A stretch of 64,000 nt of DNA from Gonium pectorale (taxonomy: Eukaryota > Chlorophyta > Chlorophyceae > Chlamydomonadales > Volvocaceae), in the NCBI GenBank assembly GCA_001584585.1, contig LSYV01000020.1, forward strand, positions 1,205,261 to 1,269,260, in the 5' to 3' direction. The translations under genes and the position numbers were made by a program. Below, in pieces: positions 34,900-47,300 of this stretch (within the stretch, counting starts at the first letter, position 1; every line of letters starts with the position of its first letter). The notes under the pieces were generated by a model, which saw only the letters and a program-made list of their open reading frames with translations, searched no databases and was not told where the DNA came from.

Positions 34900-35001
34900 A
34901 CCTAACACAGAGGTTGTTTCACCCACAATGCTATGGCGCGTCGGGATCCAATCGGCTCATGCGGCCTGCAGCCCCAAATATGGTGAGCCTGTAATCTGTA
35001 T
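34900..35001 (+). repeat. ~100 bp dispersed repeat, copy 2
   Basis: Related to 31514-31631 in the same orientation: CCTAAC, a TTTCACCC stretch, then TCGGGATCCAATCGGCTCAT and CCTGTAATCTGTA. The two copies bracket the LINE remnant and the BTB pseudogene. Confidence 0.6.
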
Positions 35002-35482
35002 CACGGGGCGCTCCATGTTTGTTGAAACATCAAGTGCATCGTTGATTTCGCCGAAGAGAGCCAGGTGGATGCCGCTCCCACGGATTGGGGCGGGGCAGTG
35101 ACCGGGCAAATATATTGCATGCGTGTTTAGGCGCAAACTCATACAAGCCGGAAGCCCAAAGCGCAGCCAGGAACCCAAACTTGGGTTACATCCATATGGA
35201 CGCTCCCTGCTGTGGCCTTGCGTCCTTGCGACGACAATTGCACCATGGCTGGCGCTGTTGGCCACAGCACATCGGCAGCAGCGCCCGTCCAGAAACAAGC
35301 TGCACAGACAGGAAGCCCACAAAGTCGCAGTCTTATGCTAACAGGGCGTCCTGCCAGCACCCCTGTACGGTACTGCCAAAAAGCAGCACATGACGGTCCG
35401 CTAACACACTACACCGCTCCATCAATGCACCAGTAGGGCCTTCCGTGCACCCAGGCATACCAACACGAGGTGGGCCTAATCA

Positions 35483-35539
35483 ACCGCAGAGGCAGAAGTC
35501 CACCGCAGAGGCAGAAGTCCACCGCAGAGGCAGAAGTCC
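35483..35539. repeat. Three perfect 19-bp tandem repeats
   Basis: The unit ACCGCAGAGGCAGAAGTCC occurs at 35483-35501, 35502-35520 and 35521-35539 without a mismatch. Confidence 0.95.
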
Positions 35540-35734
35540 TTCGCTGATGGTCTTGAACCGTAAAGTCAGACTAATAATCGGATAAAAGAAAGCATCTGTC
35601 ATGTTGGCGCCCATAGTCCGGCAACGCTTACGTGACAAGGCCAGGCCTGGCTCCCTGCTCATTCCCTGAATGCAGACCCAACCCTTCTGCCGGCCGCGCG
35701 CCGCACAAAAGAGGGGCGTCCATCGCACGCTTTC

Positions 35735-35739
35735 TTACA
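35735..35739 (-). terminator. TGTAA poly(A) signal of the DCN1-like gene
   Basis: TTACA on the plus strand is TGTAA on the minus strand, about 360 bases after the stop of the minus-strand DCN1-like gene. Confidence 0.45.
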
Positions 35740-36098
35740 GCATTCCACACCTCGCATAAGGCGGGCCCCAGCGCATCGTGCACACCAGACACCTACGACA
35801 GGGAACAACGACCAAGCCTTGACGGCCCCTGACCCCAACCTGCCAGCTGCAGCGCCATCGTAAGGCGTTCCCCGCATCACCAGCGCATGTCCGATCCCGG
35901 TTTCGCAAACGCAAGATGCGGAGATCCATTGCATCATGTCATCATTTACTTTCCCATAGCCTAGATGCCAATGCAGCTAATAGTGCCGGTAATGCGCCCC
36001 GCGCCCCTATCCGCAACTTGCATGAAGTCCCACCCCGGCGGACGCTCCTAGGCCACTTAGGCGGTGGCGGCGTGACGCGAACCCACCTAAGCGACCTA

Positions 36099-38450
36099 CT
36101 AGAAGCCCAGAGCGTCCGCCACAGCCGACTTGACTATGTCTGACACGCCCGACCGCCGCGCCTTGATGGCCCGCCGCTGCTGGCAGCCGTGAGCCGGCTG
36201 CACGTGGTTGGAGCCGGCGTCCTGGCGGAGCGGGCGACACGGGTTGAGCAGGTCAGCATGCGGACGACAAGAGATAAGCAACGGGGAAAGGCTGCGTGCT
36301 GAGGCCAGAGAGAGCATGTTACAGCATCCTCCAACGGACACCCCCGCGCTTCCCGACGCCTGCGTCGCCTGCGGTTTCGCAAACACGCCAGCAACCACGC
36401 GTCACAAACCTGCCCGCACTCCGCCATCGCGGCCGCGCCGACCGGCCCGTGCCGCGCATCGCTGTCCATGGAGCCCGTGGAGCAGGACATAGGGTGGCCG
36501 CTGCTGCCGGTGCGGCTGCCCACGCACATGCCCGCCCCCACGCCCATGTGGCCCATGCTGCCCACGTGGGGCAGCGCATAGCCCTCTCCGGGGTTGGCGG
36601 CCAAGCCGCCGGCGGAAGCGCCAGGCGGCCCGTTGTCTCCGCCGGCATCGCCGCCGCTGATCACGCCGCACCCGATGTGGAACGGCTGTGGCTGTGGCGC
36701 GAAGAAGTGCTGCTGCTGCGGGCCCAGCTGCAGCAGCTGCTGCTGCGGCAACTGGGAAAGCTGCGTGGGCGCCAAGCATACCCGTTTCGCCACGGTGTCT
36801 GCGCCACGGCATTGCGCGCCGTATCCTTGGCTGTACGGCAGGTCATGGCCCTGCGGCGGGATGGGCGGCAGGCCATGCGCACCGCCACCGCCGGCGCCGT
36901 GCGGCGGCTGCGCTTCGTGGCCATGCCCCTGGCCGGCTCCCAGCGGCATCGCCGACAGCTGCTCCGCCACCACATCCACGTCCGGTTCCCTCCGCTTGCT
37001 GCCGCAGCGAGGTGATATGCTGGCCATGAAGCTCATCATCGCCAGCGCGCTGGCGTCCAGGTTCAGGTCGGGCCCGTGGTAACTGCCGCCGACACCGCCG
37101 CCGCCGCTGCCGGAGGCAAAGAGCCCACACGAAGGGTCGGCGCCGGAGGAGGCCCGCCGTGAGAGCATGTCGGCAGCGCCCGCGGCGATGCTGTTGCGGC
37201 GGCGCGAGGAACGCATGTCGTCCACAAACTCGTCCAGCAGCACGGCCCAGGCACCCGCCGTGTCGTAGTTGGACAGGTCCTCGTGGATTGTGCGGCTGAA
37301 GTCTAGCACCTACAGCGCCAAGAAGCATGCAAGAAACACGGCTTTGATAGAGTCGCAGATGGCCCCCGGCAGCACCGCGCATCCGTGCCGCACCATTTGG
37401 GGATAAGAGCATCTGCGGGCCCATTCCTGCTTGCGACGGCAGCGCCCCGTAGCGCCCAGTGCGCATACGCCTTAATCTCGCCGCTCGTGGCACTGCGCTG
37501 GCGCTGACAAGCCCTCAACCGTTCCAGCGCTTCCTTATCTAATCCCAACCGGTTAGCAGCGGGGTGATGATGGGAGATAGGGAGGCCTCTCTCCACTGAG
37601 GAGGCTTTCAACGACCCCGAACCCTCGCACCTGCCGCCAGGTGTCCTCCGTCACCACGCGGGACTGGCTGGCGGCTGCGAAGGCGCACCAGCGGTCCAGC
37701 AGGCGGAAGCGCCCGGGCAGCAGCAGCCGCCACGCAGCTACGGCCAGGTCCATCTGCGAACGGGCGGGTGTGAGGTTCGCAAAGAGGGCGTAGGCAAGCT
37801 ACAGGATAAACGTAGGGATGCGCGAGGCTGCCGAGATCCCAACGCGGTGGCTTGCGTACAATCGGGCTGCAGCGAGTACGGGTAGTCCTCCCGAGCGGAC
37901 ATCATTCTGCCCGTATGTAATCAGGCCTGAGGCCTACCGGTATGTTGCGCTTTCCAGGTTCCCGGCAAATGTAATGAATGAAGCGGTAAAACTTGCCAAA
38001 CGGGTCAGGCGGCATGTCCTGCGCCAATACACGGTCACCGAGTCAGGGCACATAAAGGGTTAATGGGCAGGTTCCGTACGGGCGATGTTCCGGAACTGAC
38101 TTACCTGCCACGCTATCTGTGCCTGATACTGCGTCACTGTGTTGAAAGCGTTCGCGCTGCACACATGATGAGGGGACGAGGGAAGGAAAGGCGCCTTATG
38201 CCCCGCGTGTGTGTTTCGGCGCGTGGCTCGCACACCACTCACCCGAAGAGTCCCCGCTTCTGCCACTGCTCCTGCAGGGCCTGGAGCTTTGTTTTGCAGA
38301 TATCCCACGAACTGGCCTCGGCAGTAAGAACCTCTGCATGGCAGGCCCTCGTGAGGTGAGGTGCTGGGCACTTAGACGTCTGCACACCCTACCGCTGAAT
38401 GCTACAAACGTTTCGTGCAGAAATAAAAGAGTCCCATCGCTTGTCGCCAT
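36099..38450 (-). CDS. DCN1-like (AAR3-type) cullin-neddylation protein with Gly/Gln-rich tail (475 aa)
   Basis: Seven exons: 38450-38393, 38333-38243, 38156-38105, 38018-37938, 37753-37631, 37309-36410 and 36221-36099. All phases match. The PONY/cullin-binding domain is clear: FYRFIHYICREPGKRNI (about residues 77-93), AWRLLLPGRFRLLDRWC (about 101-117), VVTEDTWRQ, LDFSRTIHEDLSNYD (about 137-151) and GAWAVLLDEFVDDM. This pattern fits plant AAR3 better than DCN1 itself. Family role: binding cullin and the NEDD8 E2 enzyme to stimulate cullin neddylation. Residues 170-475 form an unusual Gly, Pro, His and Gln-rich extension with little predicted order, ending in a short basic segment. The N-terminal two exons are less certain: intron 1 is only 59 bases, and the ATG at 38450 is the first in frame. 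Confidence 0.8.
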
Positions 38451-40065
38451 GGTTTGGTTCAGTTATGTCGACAAGCGCTCATGGCGAAAGCGCTAAAGCG
38501 TGCTTGATGTCAACCAAATTGCAGGTATGAAGCTACATGGAGTGGATATTGTATAGGAAATAGCGATACGAGGGGAACGGGGGTATGCTCAAATTGACCG
38601 TGTCCAGCTTTCGAGTGGGGATTAGCGCAAAGGCGACACAATATCGAACAACTGTGTCAATTGCGCAGTGTAGGCACTGCACCCCACCGAAATGCGTACG
38701 GCAGCGTGGAGGAGAGGTGTGTTTTAGTAGTGTATCAGGTCAGCATGCGGCTGCTGAAGCGGGGTTGCATCCCGTTGGCCTTCTGCAATGTTACAGAGCA
38801 ACTCGGAACCTGCGTATCCCTCCGCAACCCACTCATGCCAGCATCAGCCATGCGGTGGCCGACTTGCCGCCGCCCACCTCGCGCCATCAGGTTTGACCTA
38901 CACGCCAACATAAAATACAGGTCTCAAGAGGCGAAGAAGAGCCGCACCGAACATACCCTTGGACACGACAACGACACGCTCTTCACCAGCCTCCAGAACC
39001 CGGCAATACGAGTGCAGCACCCATCACGGACGTCAGCAGTCAGCAGCTCGAACGGGTGGCAACATCATATAGGATAGTCAGACATACATAAAGGCACGCA
39101 TTGAGTTGAGTTTGCGCTCTTATGTTCTTAGGGACGTCATTTGTGTGGGCGCGTACTTACGGCAAGTAACACGCGCCACTTGGCACAACAGCGCACCAGG
39201 CGAGACGCCTGCCCCATAGCAATGTCCACCAAACGTGCGCCCAACAGCAAAGACTCCATGCGCCTACACACACAAGATCTCGATCAACCAATTGGCAAAA
39301 TCAAGGATTACAAGCCAGCAAGCCTGCCCAAAAGTACATTCAAGGGAAGGTTTCCTTAAGCGTCCCTAGCTCTCACGCATACTCTAAAGATACGTACGGT
39401 CGGAGCTGTTTGGCAATCGCTGCCAAAGCCCGCCGGAATGCCCACACCTCGCCAACACCCCGACGGGAAAACGCCTTGCACATGGGCTCGGGACAACACT
39501 CTGGTGGATGCACCTCCAGTACAGCAATCTACGTTTTGGCCCCATGTGGTTATTCGGATGAATTGCCGGCAAAGATATATTTGTGCCGCTTGCAGCATAA
39601 CGCCCAAGCTTTAGGGCTGGGGATGCACGGCGGCAGGGCCTCCTGTTCGCCCGCACCCTTCTGCGTGCGGCTACCGTACCCAGGGCCGCACCAGGGCCTC
39701 AAGCATCTGTGCAATTTCCCTTGCCAGAAGCTACCGTGTGAATTCAGCGCACTCTTGCGCTCCAGAATGCGGGTATCATCCCCTCGATGAAGTAGTAAGC
39801 ATCAAATACCATACATCCTCGGCGGAGTTGCATCAGACCCTCGATGCAATACCCGTACACTCGGCGGAGTTGCATCAGACCCTCGATGCAATACCCGTAC
39901 ACTGAGCCCCGCTGCAGGTGGCAACCCACATCAACTCAGCCAAAAGAACAACCTTTCCCATCCGCATCACACTCCACAACAGCCAAACGACAACGTAGCT
40001 GCTTTACTCGCACCTCCCTCGCCACGCCGCTCCTACGTCGCGCTGGCGGGAGCGCCACCTGCCGA
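38451..40065. other. Intergenic stretch
   Basis: No supported gene was seen. It holds a 42-bp tandem repeat at 39819-39902. A TTACA at 39308-39312 is a possible but distant poly(A) signal for the dioxygenase on the minus strand. The 5' flank of the DCN1-like gene lies at the left end. Confidence 0.4.
39819..39902. repeat. Two perfect 42-bp tandem repeats
   Basis: A 42-base unit beginning TCGGCGGAGTTGCATCAGAC occurs at 39819-39860 and is repeated exactly at 39861-39902. Inside it, TGCATCAGACCCTCGATGCA has short self-complementary ends. Confidence 0.95.
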
Positions 40066-43000
40066 TCATAAGGGGCGCGCCCGGCCGAGCTGCTGCCAGC
40101 GCGGAACGCTCTGGTCGGCGGGGTCCGGGCCGCGGTAGGTGGCGTCCCAGGCGCCGTGCAGGCTGACCGGAAGGCGATGCGGCAGGTGGATGGTCGCCAG
40201 CGGGCCCGCCGACAGCGCCTCCGCGTCAAAGATGTGGAAGTCGGCCCTGCCAGTATCCGCGTTGTGCACCCCCACGAGCAGCCAGCCGTCGCCCTCGCGC
40301 GTCGAGCCCGGGCGCGGCACGAACATGGGCTCGCCGGGGAAGGTCCGGTCGCCGAGGTACCATTCGTCCACCGCCACGCCGGCTACCGCACCGACTGCGG
40401 CCCCACGCTCGGCACCGGGCGCCGGGCGCGGCGGCTCAAGCTGCCCCTGGCCTTCGCCCCGCCCGCCGTTCCCGTTGGCACTGCTGCGGGAGGGGACTCC
40501 AACGGAGGGGTCGGTCTCCACCCGAATGATGGACTGGGCGGGTCCCCAGAGGACGGAGTGGTCGTACGCGTCGGCGATATACCAGTTGACGCGATGCGGC
40601 CGGCCCATGACCCGCGGGTCGGTCATGGGGAACTCGACGGTCCGGCGCAGCAGCTTGTGGCGCTCCACGCGGCCGGTGCGCAGGTCACACGTCAGGCGCG
40701 ACAGCTGCTGACGGGCGCCGCCTGAGGAGAGGGAAGGAGAGGAAGGAGGGTTGGCGGGAAAAGCGGCGGCCAGTGAATGCGGCCAGCAGCTTGTCAGCAC
40801 CAGTCCCACAACCGTTGTTGTTGCCCGTTTGCACATCCGCTGGACAGCACACTGAACACCAAGCATATGTCCATGACCTATCGCACTGATGAGAGATATA
40901 GCAGCAAGCCTCAGGCGCCGCGAGGAGCCGTGCGCTCCCCACAGCTCAAGCGGTGTTCCGGCTTACCAACGAACTCCCGGAGCCCCTCGGTCGACTCCTT
41001 ATCAAAGATTCCCAGGTCAAAGGAGATGTCGTCCCACGCCACCGTGTCCAGCACCAGCACGCTCCCCCCATCCACCTCGTAGCCGTTGACATTGTGAAAC
41101 ACGAAGAACGGGTCCGCCGTGAGCACGCGCGGCTCCAGAGCTGCAGACATCGTGTGGGCGTATGCGCGTCAGGGGCTGGGTAAGCACACACCGCCGCATG
41201 CAAGAGCTCGGTACAACGCCTCCCATCAAGCACCCCATGAGGGTCGCCGGACCGTTGTCTCCCCTGGAGCCCGCAGCCCGCCCACTGCGCCGCGACAGGC
41301 CCCGGTACACCTGAGCGCTGACCGACAGCTGCCGGGCGGCGCACCTTTCTTGCTGGGGCGGCCGGGTCGCGGGAACAGCAGGATGCGCGTGGGCTTGCTG
41401 CTGTCGAACACCATGCACTCGGCGATGGAGCAACGGCCCAGCAGGTACTGAGGGAGGTTGCAAGACGAGCAGCGATTCAGGACCTTGGCTTGCGCCCGCC
41501 AACACCATTTCCTTGTTGCCACGAGGCGGTGTCAGGTCGGGACTGCACTGAAGCTGCTATACAAGTGCAAGACAGCCGACACCCCGTGAACCCGTTTCAA
41601 CAAGTACTTCGGCAGGGGGGTGGGTGAAGGGAAAAGAGAATAAACAACGACGAGCTGGGCGCTACCAGCGTAAGTCCCGTCCAGGGGGGGCTGCCCCACC
41701 GCGCACCTGCGTCGCAAACTTGATGGGGTGCATCTTGATGGGGCCCAGCACCAGCGCGTACCAGTGCTCCGTGACGAGCATGTCGTGGATCAGCGCGATG
41801 TCAACACCCTGATAGGCACAGCGACATAGAAAGTGGGGACCAGTCAGAGGGAATGCGCATTGTACAAACGGTAGCCCTGCAGGATACATGCTCGCAAGCA
41901 CAATCGGGCCCGCGGCAAGCAAAAGCAGACTCGCAATAGAAGAGGCAACGCAAGGCCGTCGACGCACCGGCAGCGTGTGCTCCGTCTCGTGCAGCAGCGC
42001 CCCCGACTCGTCAAGCTCGTAGAACACCGCTTTGGCGCCGCCAAAGCCGAACTCATTGGAGAACGCCACCAGCCGCCGGCTAGACCCGCCCGCCGCCGAA
42101 GCCGTCTGCCCCGACCCAGGCTTTGCGGCAGCAGCACCTGAAGCGTGAGCAGTGGTCGCAGTTGTTGGCCCATAGGCTGCGGCCGCAGCGGGCGGCTGGT
42201 GCTGGTGGTGCTCCTGCACGATGCGGTAGTGTGCCCCGAAGGTGTTGCTGTGGAGCTTGCCGCCCATGCGCGTCTCCCGGAGCGTATCGAGGGTCGTGGG
42301 GTCCATCAGGTACGGCAGTCCCGCCTGTGGTGAGGCGGTGGCGTATTGGTAAGGAACAAGAATCAGCGCGCGACTCATGGAAGTTAGCCACTTAGGGACA
42401 AGGATGCATCATGTAAACCGCAGTGCGCATCATGCCTTCCTTTGCAGGGCATTGAGGCCGGCACACCAGCGGGAAGTGTGCCACGAGGGCACGCGGGCTG
42501 TGGTGTTCTCGGCCAGCAAGGAGTGCGGCTGGCATGAGAGTTTACATCCTGCCACATGGGAACTGGCAATGCTAGAATACCACATTCGGTAAGCATCGCC
42601 GAATGGTTGAGGCGCATCCGCAACTAATACATTCAAGGATGCTGTCCACATGGTGATGGCCACGTTCTGACCGCCGTAGGGGCTTACCTCCCAGAGAGCA
42701 AAGAGCTGTCCGGCCCAGGGCAAGACCCCGGTGTTGGCCACGTTTTTGAAGTCCAGGTCGAAGGGATTGAAGGCCCCGCTGCCGTCCACCGCGCCACGGG
42801 TGAAGCTATTGCGGAAGAGAGGCCGACCCGCAGCCTGAAGGGGTAACCACCCGCGAAAGCTGAAGATGCCGCACCTTCAAGGTATGCGCGGCAGCTTGTA
42901 ATCATGCCACATACCAGGAAGGCGCATGCAACAGGACAACTTGACTCATGAATTGGTTGGACTAACAGGATCGAAGCCGGCCGACCTGCGGTTGCTTCAC

Positions 43001-43603
43001 GCAAGAAACTCATGGCGCCCGCCCGCACCTGCTCGGCCAGGAAGCCCTTGGTGCGCACGAAGCGATTCCGAAAATATGCCTTGCCGTTCGTAAAGGCTAT
43101 GCTGAATACCATGCCGTCGCCGTCAAGTGTGTGTCGGCGGTAGCGCGGGTTGGTCACTTGCAGGCCGGGGCCGTTGCGGTAGTAGGTCCCGCACAGCTCG
43201 GGAGGGATGGTGCCCGTCACCTGACGCCGTAACGCAAGTTGCAATTTATAAGACATGGCATCGCGTCGGCAATGGCACAGCGCGAGTATTTCCAGGAATG
43301 CATGGGAACAGCTGGAGGTGTTTTGCATAATCCCTGGGGGGTGGCCCCGACCCGCAGCCAGGGCCTCCGCGACTGCCCGCCCTTACCCAAGCGTCGTCGA
43401 CCCAGTAGGCATACTCCTCCAAGAGCGATGAGAACATGGAACGGACATCGTTGAGCTGAGACACTGCACGCAGTATCGAGAGGTATCGGAAAGGGACAGC
43501 TGAAGGGGCGCCGAGGTGGTGGCCTCTGTATGACGCCGATACCCACCGACACCAACAGACCCCACCAACACCCACCTGTGACCGGCACTGTGTGTCGCTT
43601 CAT
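40066..43603 (-). CDS. Carotenoid cleavage dioxygenase family protein (611 aa)
   Basis: Nine exons: 43603-43576, 43463-43387, 43220-43029, 42834-42688, 42324-41968, 41808-41707, 41447-41345, 41140-40967 and 40721-40066. All phases match. The family hallmarks occur in order: GTIPPELCGTYYRNGPG near the start, LDGDGMVFSI, LPYLMDPTTLDTL, and FPGEPMFVPRPG near the end. The four iron-binding histidines are all present, at about residues 180 (FGAHYR), 275 (LIHDMLVTEH), 351 (FFVFHNVNGYE) and 582 (SLHGAWD). An active non-haem Fe(II) enzyme cleaving a carotenoid or apocarotenoid double bond is therefore likely; the substrate cannot be read from sequence. About 40 residues of Ala/Gly/Ser-rich insert follow His180, and another insert lies near residue 470. 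No clear transit peptide is present with ATG 43603, so an upstream first exon is possible. Confidence 0.85.
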
Positions 43604-44322
43604 TTTTTGGATTGGTGTCGCAGGACCAGGCGAGCTGGGTCCAGCCGTATGCCTACTCGCGCGGCGCTCCTCTTGCTCGATGTGCTCAGGCTGCGTTATG
43701 CCTACGACCGACGCCGCTGGCTGCGCTCTTGCCTGTGTTCGTATGTCGTTGGCCAGAGCTGCTCTCACTGCGCGGCGAGGACTGCAGGTTATCGCACTGC
43801 GCTTACAACGGCTCTTGTTGGCGGGTCGCAGCGGCAGATACCTAGAGTGCCAGCGCGTCCGAGACTGCGCCGCAGGCCGGTTCTGGCCGGTTGTGGCGCG
43901 CCCGACCTAAGCATTGCGACCCAATGACAGTGGTGCGTTTCCGGTACTATTTGGTCGTCTTGAGATGATAAGCAACTATGTGTTCAAGGTCAACATTTTA
44001 CGGCACAATGAGAGCATAACGGCGGAAGAGCACAGCGTAACAAAATCCTGTACAAAATCCGAGAACAGTAATATGTCAGCCAGCAGCTTCCTCCTGATTT
44101 GTTTTCTTACTGCAGTTTAGCTTCATGCAGTAGATAACATATGCGACGCTGACCGACTGACCGACGCCCATCTCACTGCGAGTTTCGTCGTTGCCCCTTT
44201 GGACCTGGCTGTCTTCCGTCTCGCTCAAAGGTTCAGCCGCGGCATGTGATATTCAGATGTTCTCGTAGCTTTGCCAGGGTCCACCAGGGTCCTCACGCTC
44301 AAACCCTGTCGTCCGGGCACCC
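43604..44322. promoter_or_regulatory. Shared divergent promoter region (dioxygenase / AAA ATPase)
   Basis: About 720 bases separate the two start codons of head-to-head genes. No motif was identified with confidence. Co-regulation of the pair is an inference from geometry only. Confidence 0.4.
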
Positions 44323-47300
44323 ATGTCGTTAGCCGACGCCCTTAACGGAGTTCTTGCTCACGCGGTGGCAGCTTTGGAATATGAGGATAGGGGTGAAGCC
44401 CTGAATAGCCTCCACGCCTACAACAACGCTTGGACATCCTTATCCTACGCCCTTGATGTGCACGGCGGCGACTTCAACTGCCCGCTGCCCGCGCTCGTGA
44501 GGGAGACCTGTGCGGCTCTGCTGGAGACGTATAGCGCACGGTATGAGGTAAGCCCCTGAGGCTGATTGCACCGAACCTGGCGGCAAGGCAACCCTCAGAA
44601 TAATGTCGGACTGGACGTACTTCCTTGGCGGCTGGCCACCCCGCACCTGTTGCCTCCGTCTCCCTTTTAAGGTCAGCCGTCCCCAACAGGCTCTTCGGAT
44701 GTCACTTGCGGCAGGAACCGCCAGCCGTTCGGGAGAGGGTGGCTGTCCCAAGGCGTTCCCCCAGCGTGAAGTGGGTCGGCCGCCTTGCCGGGAGCCGCCT
44801 GGCCACGCAGGCTGCTCGGGTAGGCATATGTCCGGGTTACGGTTTCACGATGCAGGACCTTCCTGCGAGTATGCTATCTGGGTCGTGCACGGGTTCTCCG
44901 GTTGCTTGTATAGCGCAATACCCCGGACAACGCTGCAGAGGGCATGTGAGCGTTGTAGTTAGTTCAGACGACCTCGGTTGATTTCTAAACGCGAAGTGAC
45001 ACAAAGAGTACAGCAGCGGAGGTGCACCACAGCAAACGAGAACCGTATCGTGCACATGCGGCCAATACCCGTATGTTACTGCATTCTCCTGCCTCCCATT
45101 CTGGCCAGCCGCCCTTTCTCTCCACAATCCAGGGATGCGCAGCACCGGCGCTGACGAAACGGCGCTGTACGGGACCCACGACGACCGCGGCGACGAGGGC
45201 GCGGGGCCTCGCCGGGCCCCGCCAACGCCTACAGGTGGCGGCGGCAGCACGCGGCAAGGCAGTGGCACGGGACCGGACACCGCCGGAACCCCTACTGCGG
45301 ATGCCAGCGACGCATGCGGTTCGGGGGCCGCGGCAGTGTGGACGGAGCAGATGAATGAGGTGCTGCAGCAATGCAGACGGCCCGTGCAGCCAGGGAAAGG
45401 GCTGGACGACCTGGCGGGCCTCGGGTGCGTCCCATTACATCGGAGGCGTCTGCAGCGGCATGCTGGCAAAACAGACGCCTTTCTAACTTTTGCATCAAAA
45501 CTCCGATGATGTGCACATGAACACGTTGATGTCACACAGACACCCGAACCCACAACTCGGCCTTCGCTGTAACTTACTCATTCCAGGCTGGGTTTCGATC
45601 GAGGCACGGGAAGACGGGGGCCTCGGTGAAAGCACCAGGGTCATGCTCGATGGAAGATCGGTCTCCGATGGGCTATGGGAAACTGGAATCTATGCGCTCG
45701 CATGTAGACCCCCTCACGCCGAGACCAGCGCTGACCATCTGTTTCCGCTCCTGCGCCAGGTCGGTCAAGGAGGAGGTCCGCATGGCGCTACTGCTGCCCA
45801 TGAGGATGCCCCACCTGTAAGTGGTACGGCATTGGCGCGGACCGTGCGGCACGCCGGCACCATTGTACAATTTAGCTGCCGCCGCTATGCGTGCACATGC
45901 CGTCGAATGAAGGCAAGATCAGCGTGGCTAGACTGAGGCAACCTGCTGCAGTATGCCGCGTATTCTGCTGCCTGACGTAGCGCTTATTCCCGTTCTGTCA
46001 ATCCAGGTTCCAAGGCATACGGCAACCTCCACGAAACTTCCTGTTGTATGGCCCTCCCGGCACGGGCAAGGTACGGACTTTTTTGGCGCAGTGGATGGAT
46101 GGCTGTGATGTGGGTTTGCTCACGGGAGTACTGCTAAGGATGTATCGGTTGGCTCCAGGAGAACTGCTCAGTCATCATATCTACCAGACAGTGAATCGGC
46201 ATATGATGCTTCTATCCATCTCTTTGCATATCACTTCGTTCGTACTGCTCTTTCCTGTTGCCTTGGCCAGACCATGCTTGTAGAGCGGACGGCCGCCGAG
46301 GCCGGCACCACGCTGCTGAGCATGACGCCCGGGGTCATCCTCTCCAAGTGGTGCGTACGGAAACGGTGCAGAGCAGCGAACCAGCCCGCCATGTACACGC
46401 TGCTGCGCCGTCGCCCGAGCTTGCTGCGCGCAAGGCCGTGGTCACAATAGAATCGCCACCCGCATGTGTAAATGGGTTGGTTGCGATCCTGCCCTGCTTT
46501 TTGACTGGTGCAGGAGTGGCGAGAGCGAGAAGCAGCTACGGGCGGTGTTCGAGGTGGCGCGGGCGATGCAGCCCTGCATAATCTTTATGGTGAGACCCTG
46601 CCATGGGTCTTGCCCTCTCTCTGCATTACACGCTTAAAGCGCCGAGCTTGTTGCATCCTGTCAGTACGTGCCATATTTCTGCTTATCAGGGGTCGAATCG
46701 CGTTCTTGCCTCAGTAATGCTTAGTGTCCATAAGGTAGCTCTCGCTCCCTCTTCTCAGGACGAGGTGGACAGCCTCGCGCCGACCCGCGGGTCAGGGGAC
46801 GACCCCGTGGCCCGCCGCCTGCTCAACGAGCTGCTGGTGCAAATGTCTGCCCTGGCCAGCGGGGAGGCAGGCAAGAGCGGGGCAGGGGTGTTTATCTTCG
46901 CGGCAACCAACCGCCTCGAGGCAAGTACCCATTGCATCTTCCAGGCTGAAGGCGGCGCACAAGCTTGCACTCCCTCGCCAACCCTTAAAATGACGCCAGC
47001 ATTGTGAAGCTCGACAGGCCCTAGATCGACGTTCACATGGCCATAACCTACTCTGGACCTAGCCGCGCCTTGCTGTGCCGCAGGACTGTGACCCGGCGCT
47101 CCTCCGCCGCTTCGACCGGCGCATCATGGTGCCGCTACCCGACAGCGAGGCGCGCAACGCCTTCCTGATGGCGGTCCTGGCAGGCCCGGAGCTGGCAGGG
47201 CACGGACTGCGAGGCGAAGACGTCCAGCTGCTGGTGGACAGAACGGAGGGTGAGGCCGCCGCGCGTATGCGCACTGGTGGCGAGCTAGCTACACGCCTTT

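Larger units (their letters stand above)
34654..36098. other. Gene-poor stretch between the BTB pseudogene and the DCN1-like gene
   Basis: It holds the second dispersed-repeat copy, a 19-bp triple repeat at 35483-35539 and a probable poly(A) signal for the minus-strand DCN1-like gene. No supported exon was seen. Confidence 0.5.
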
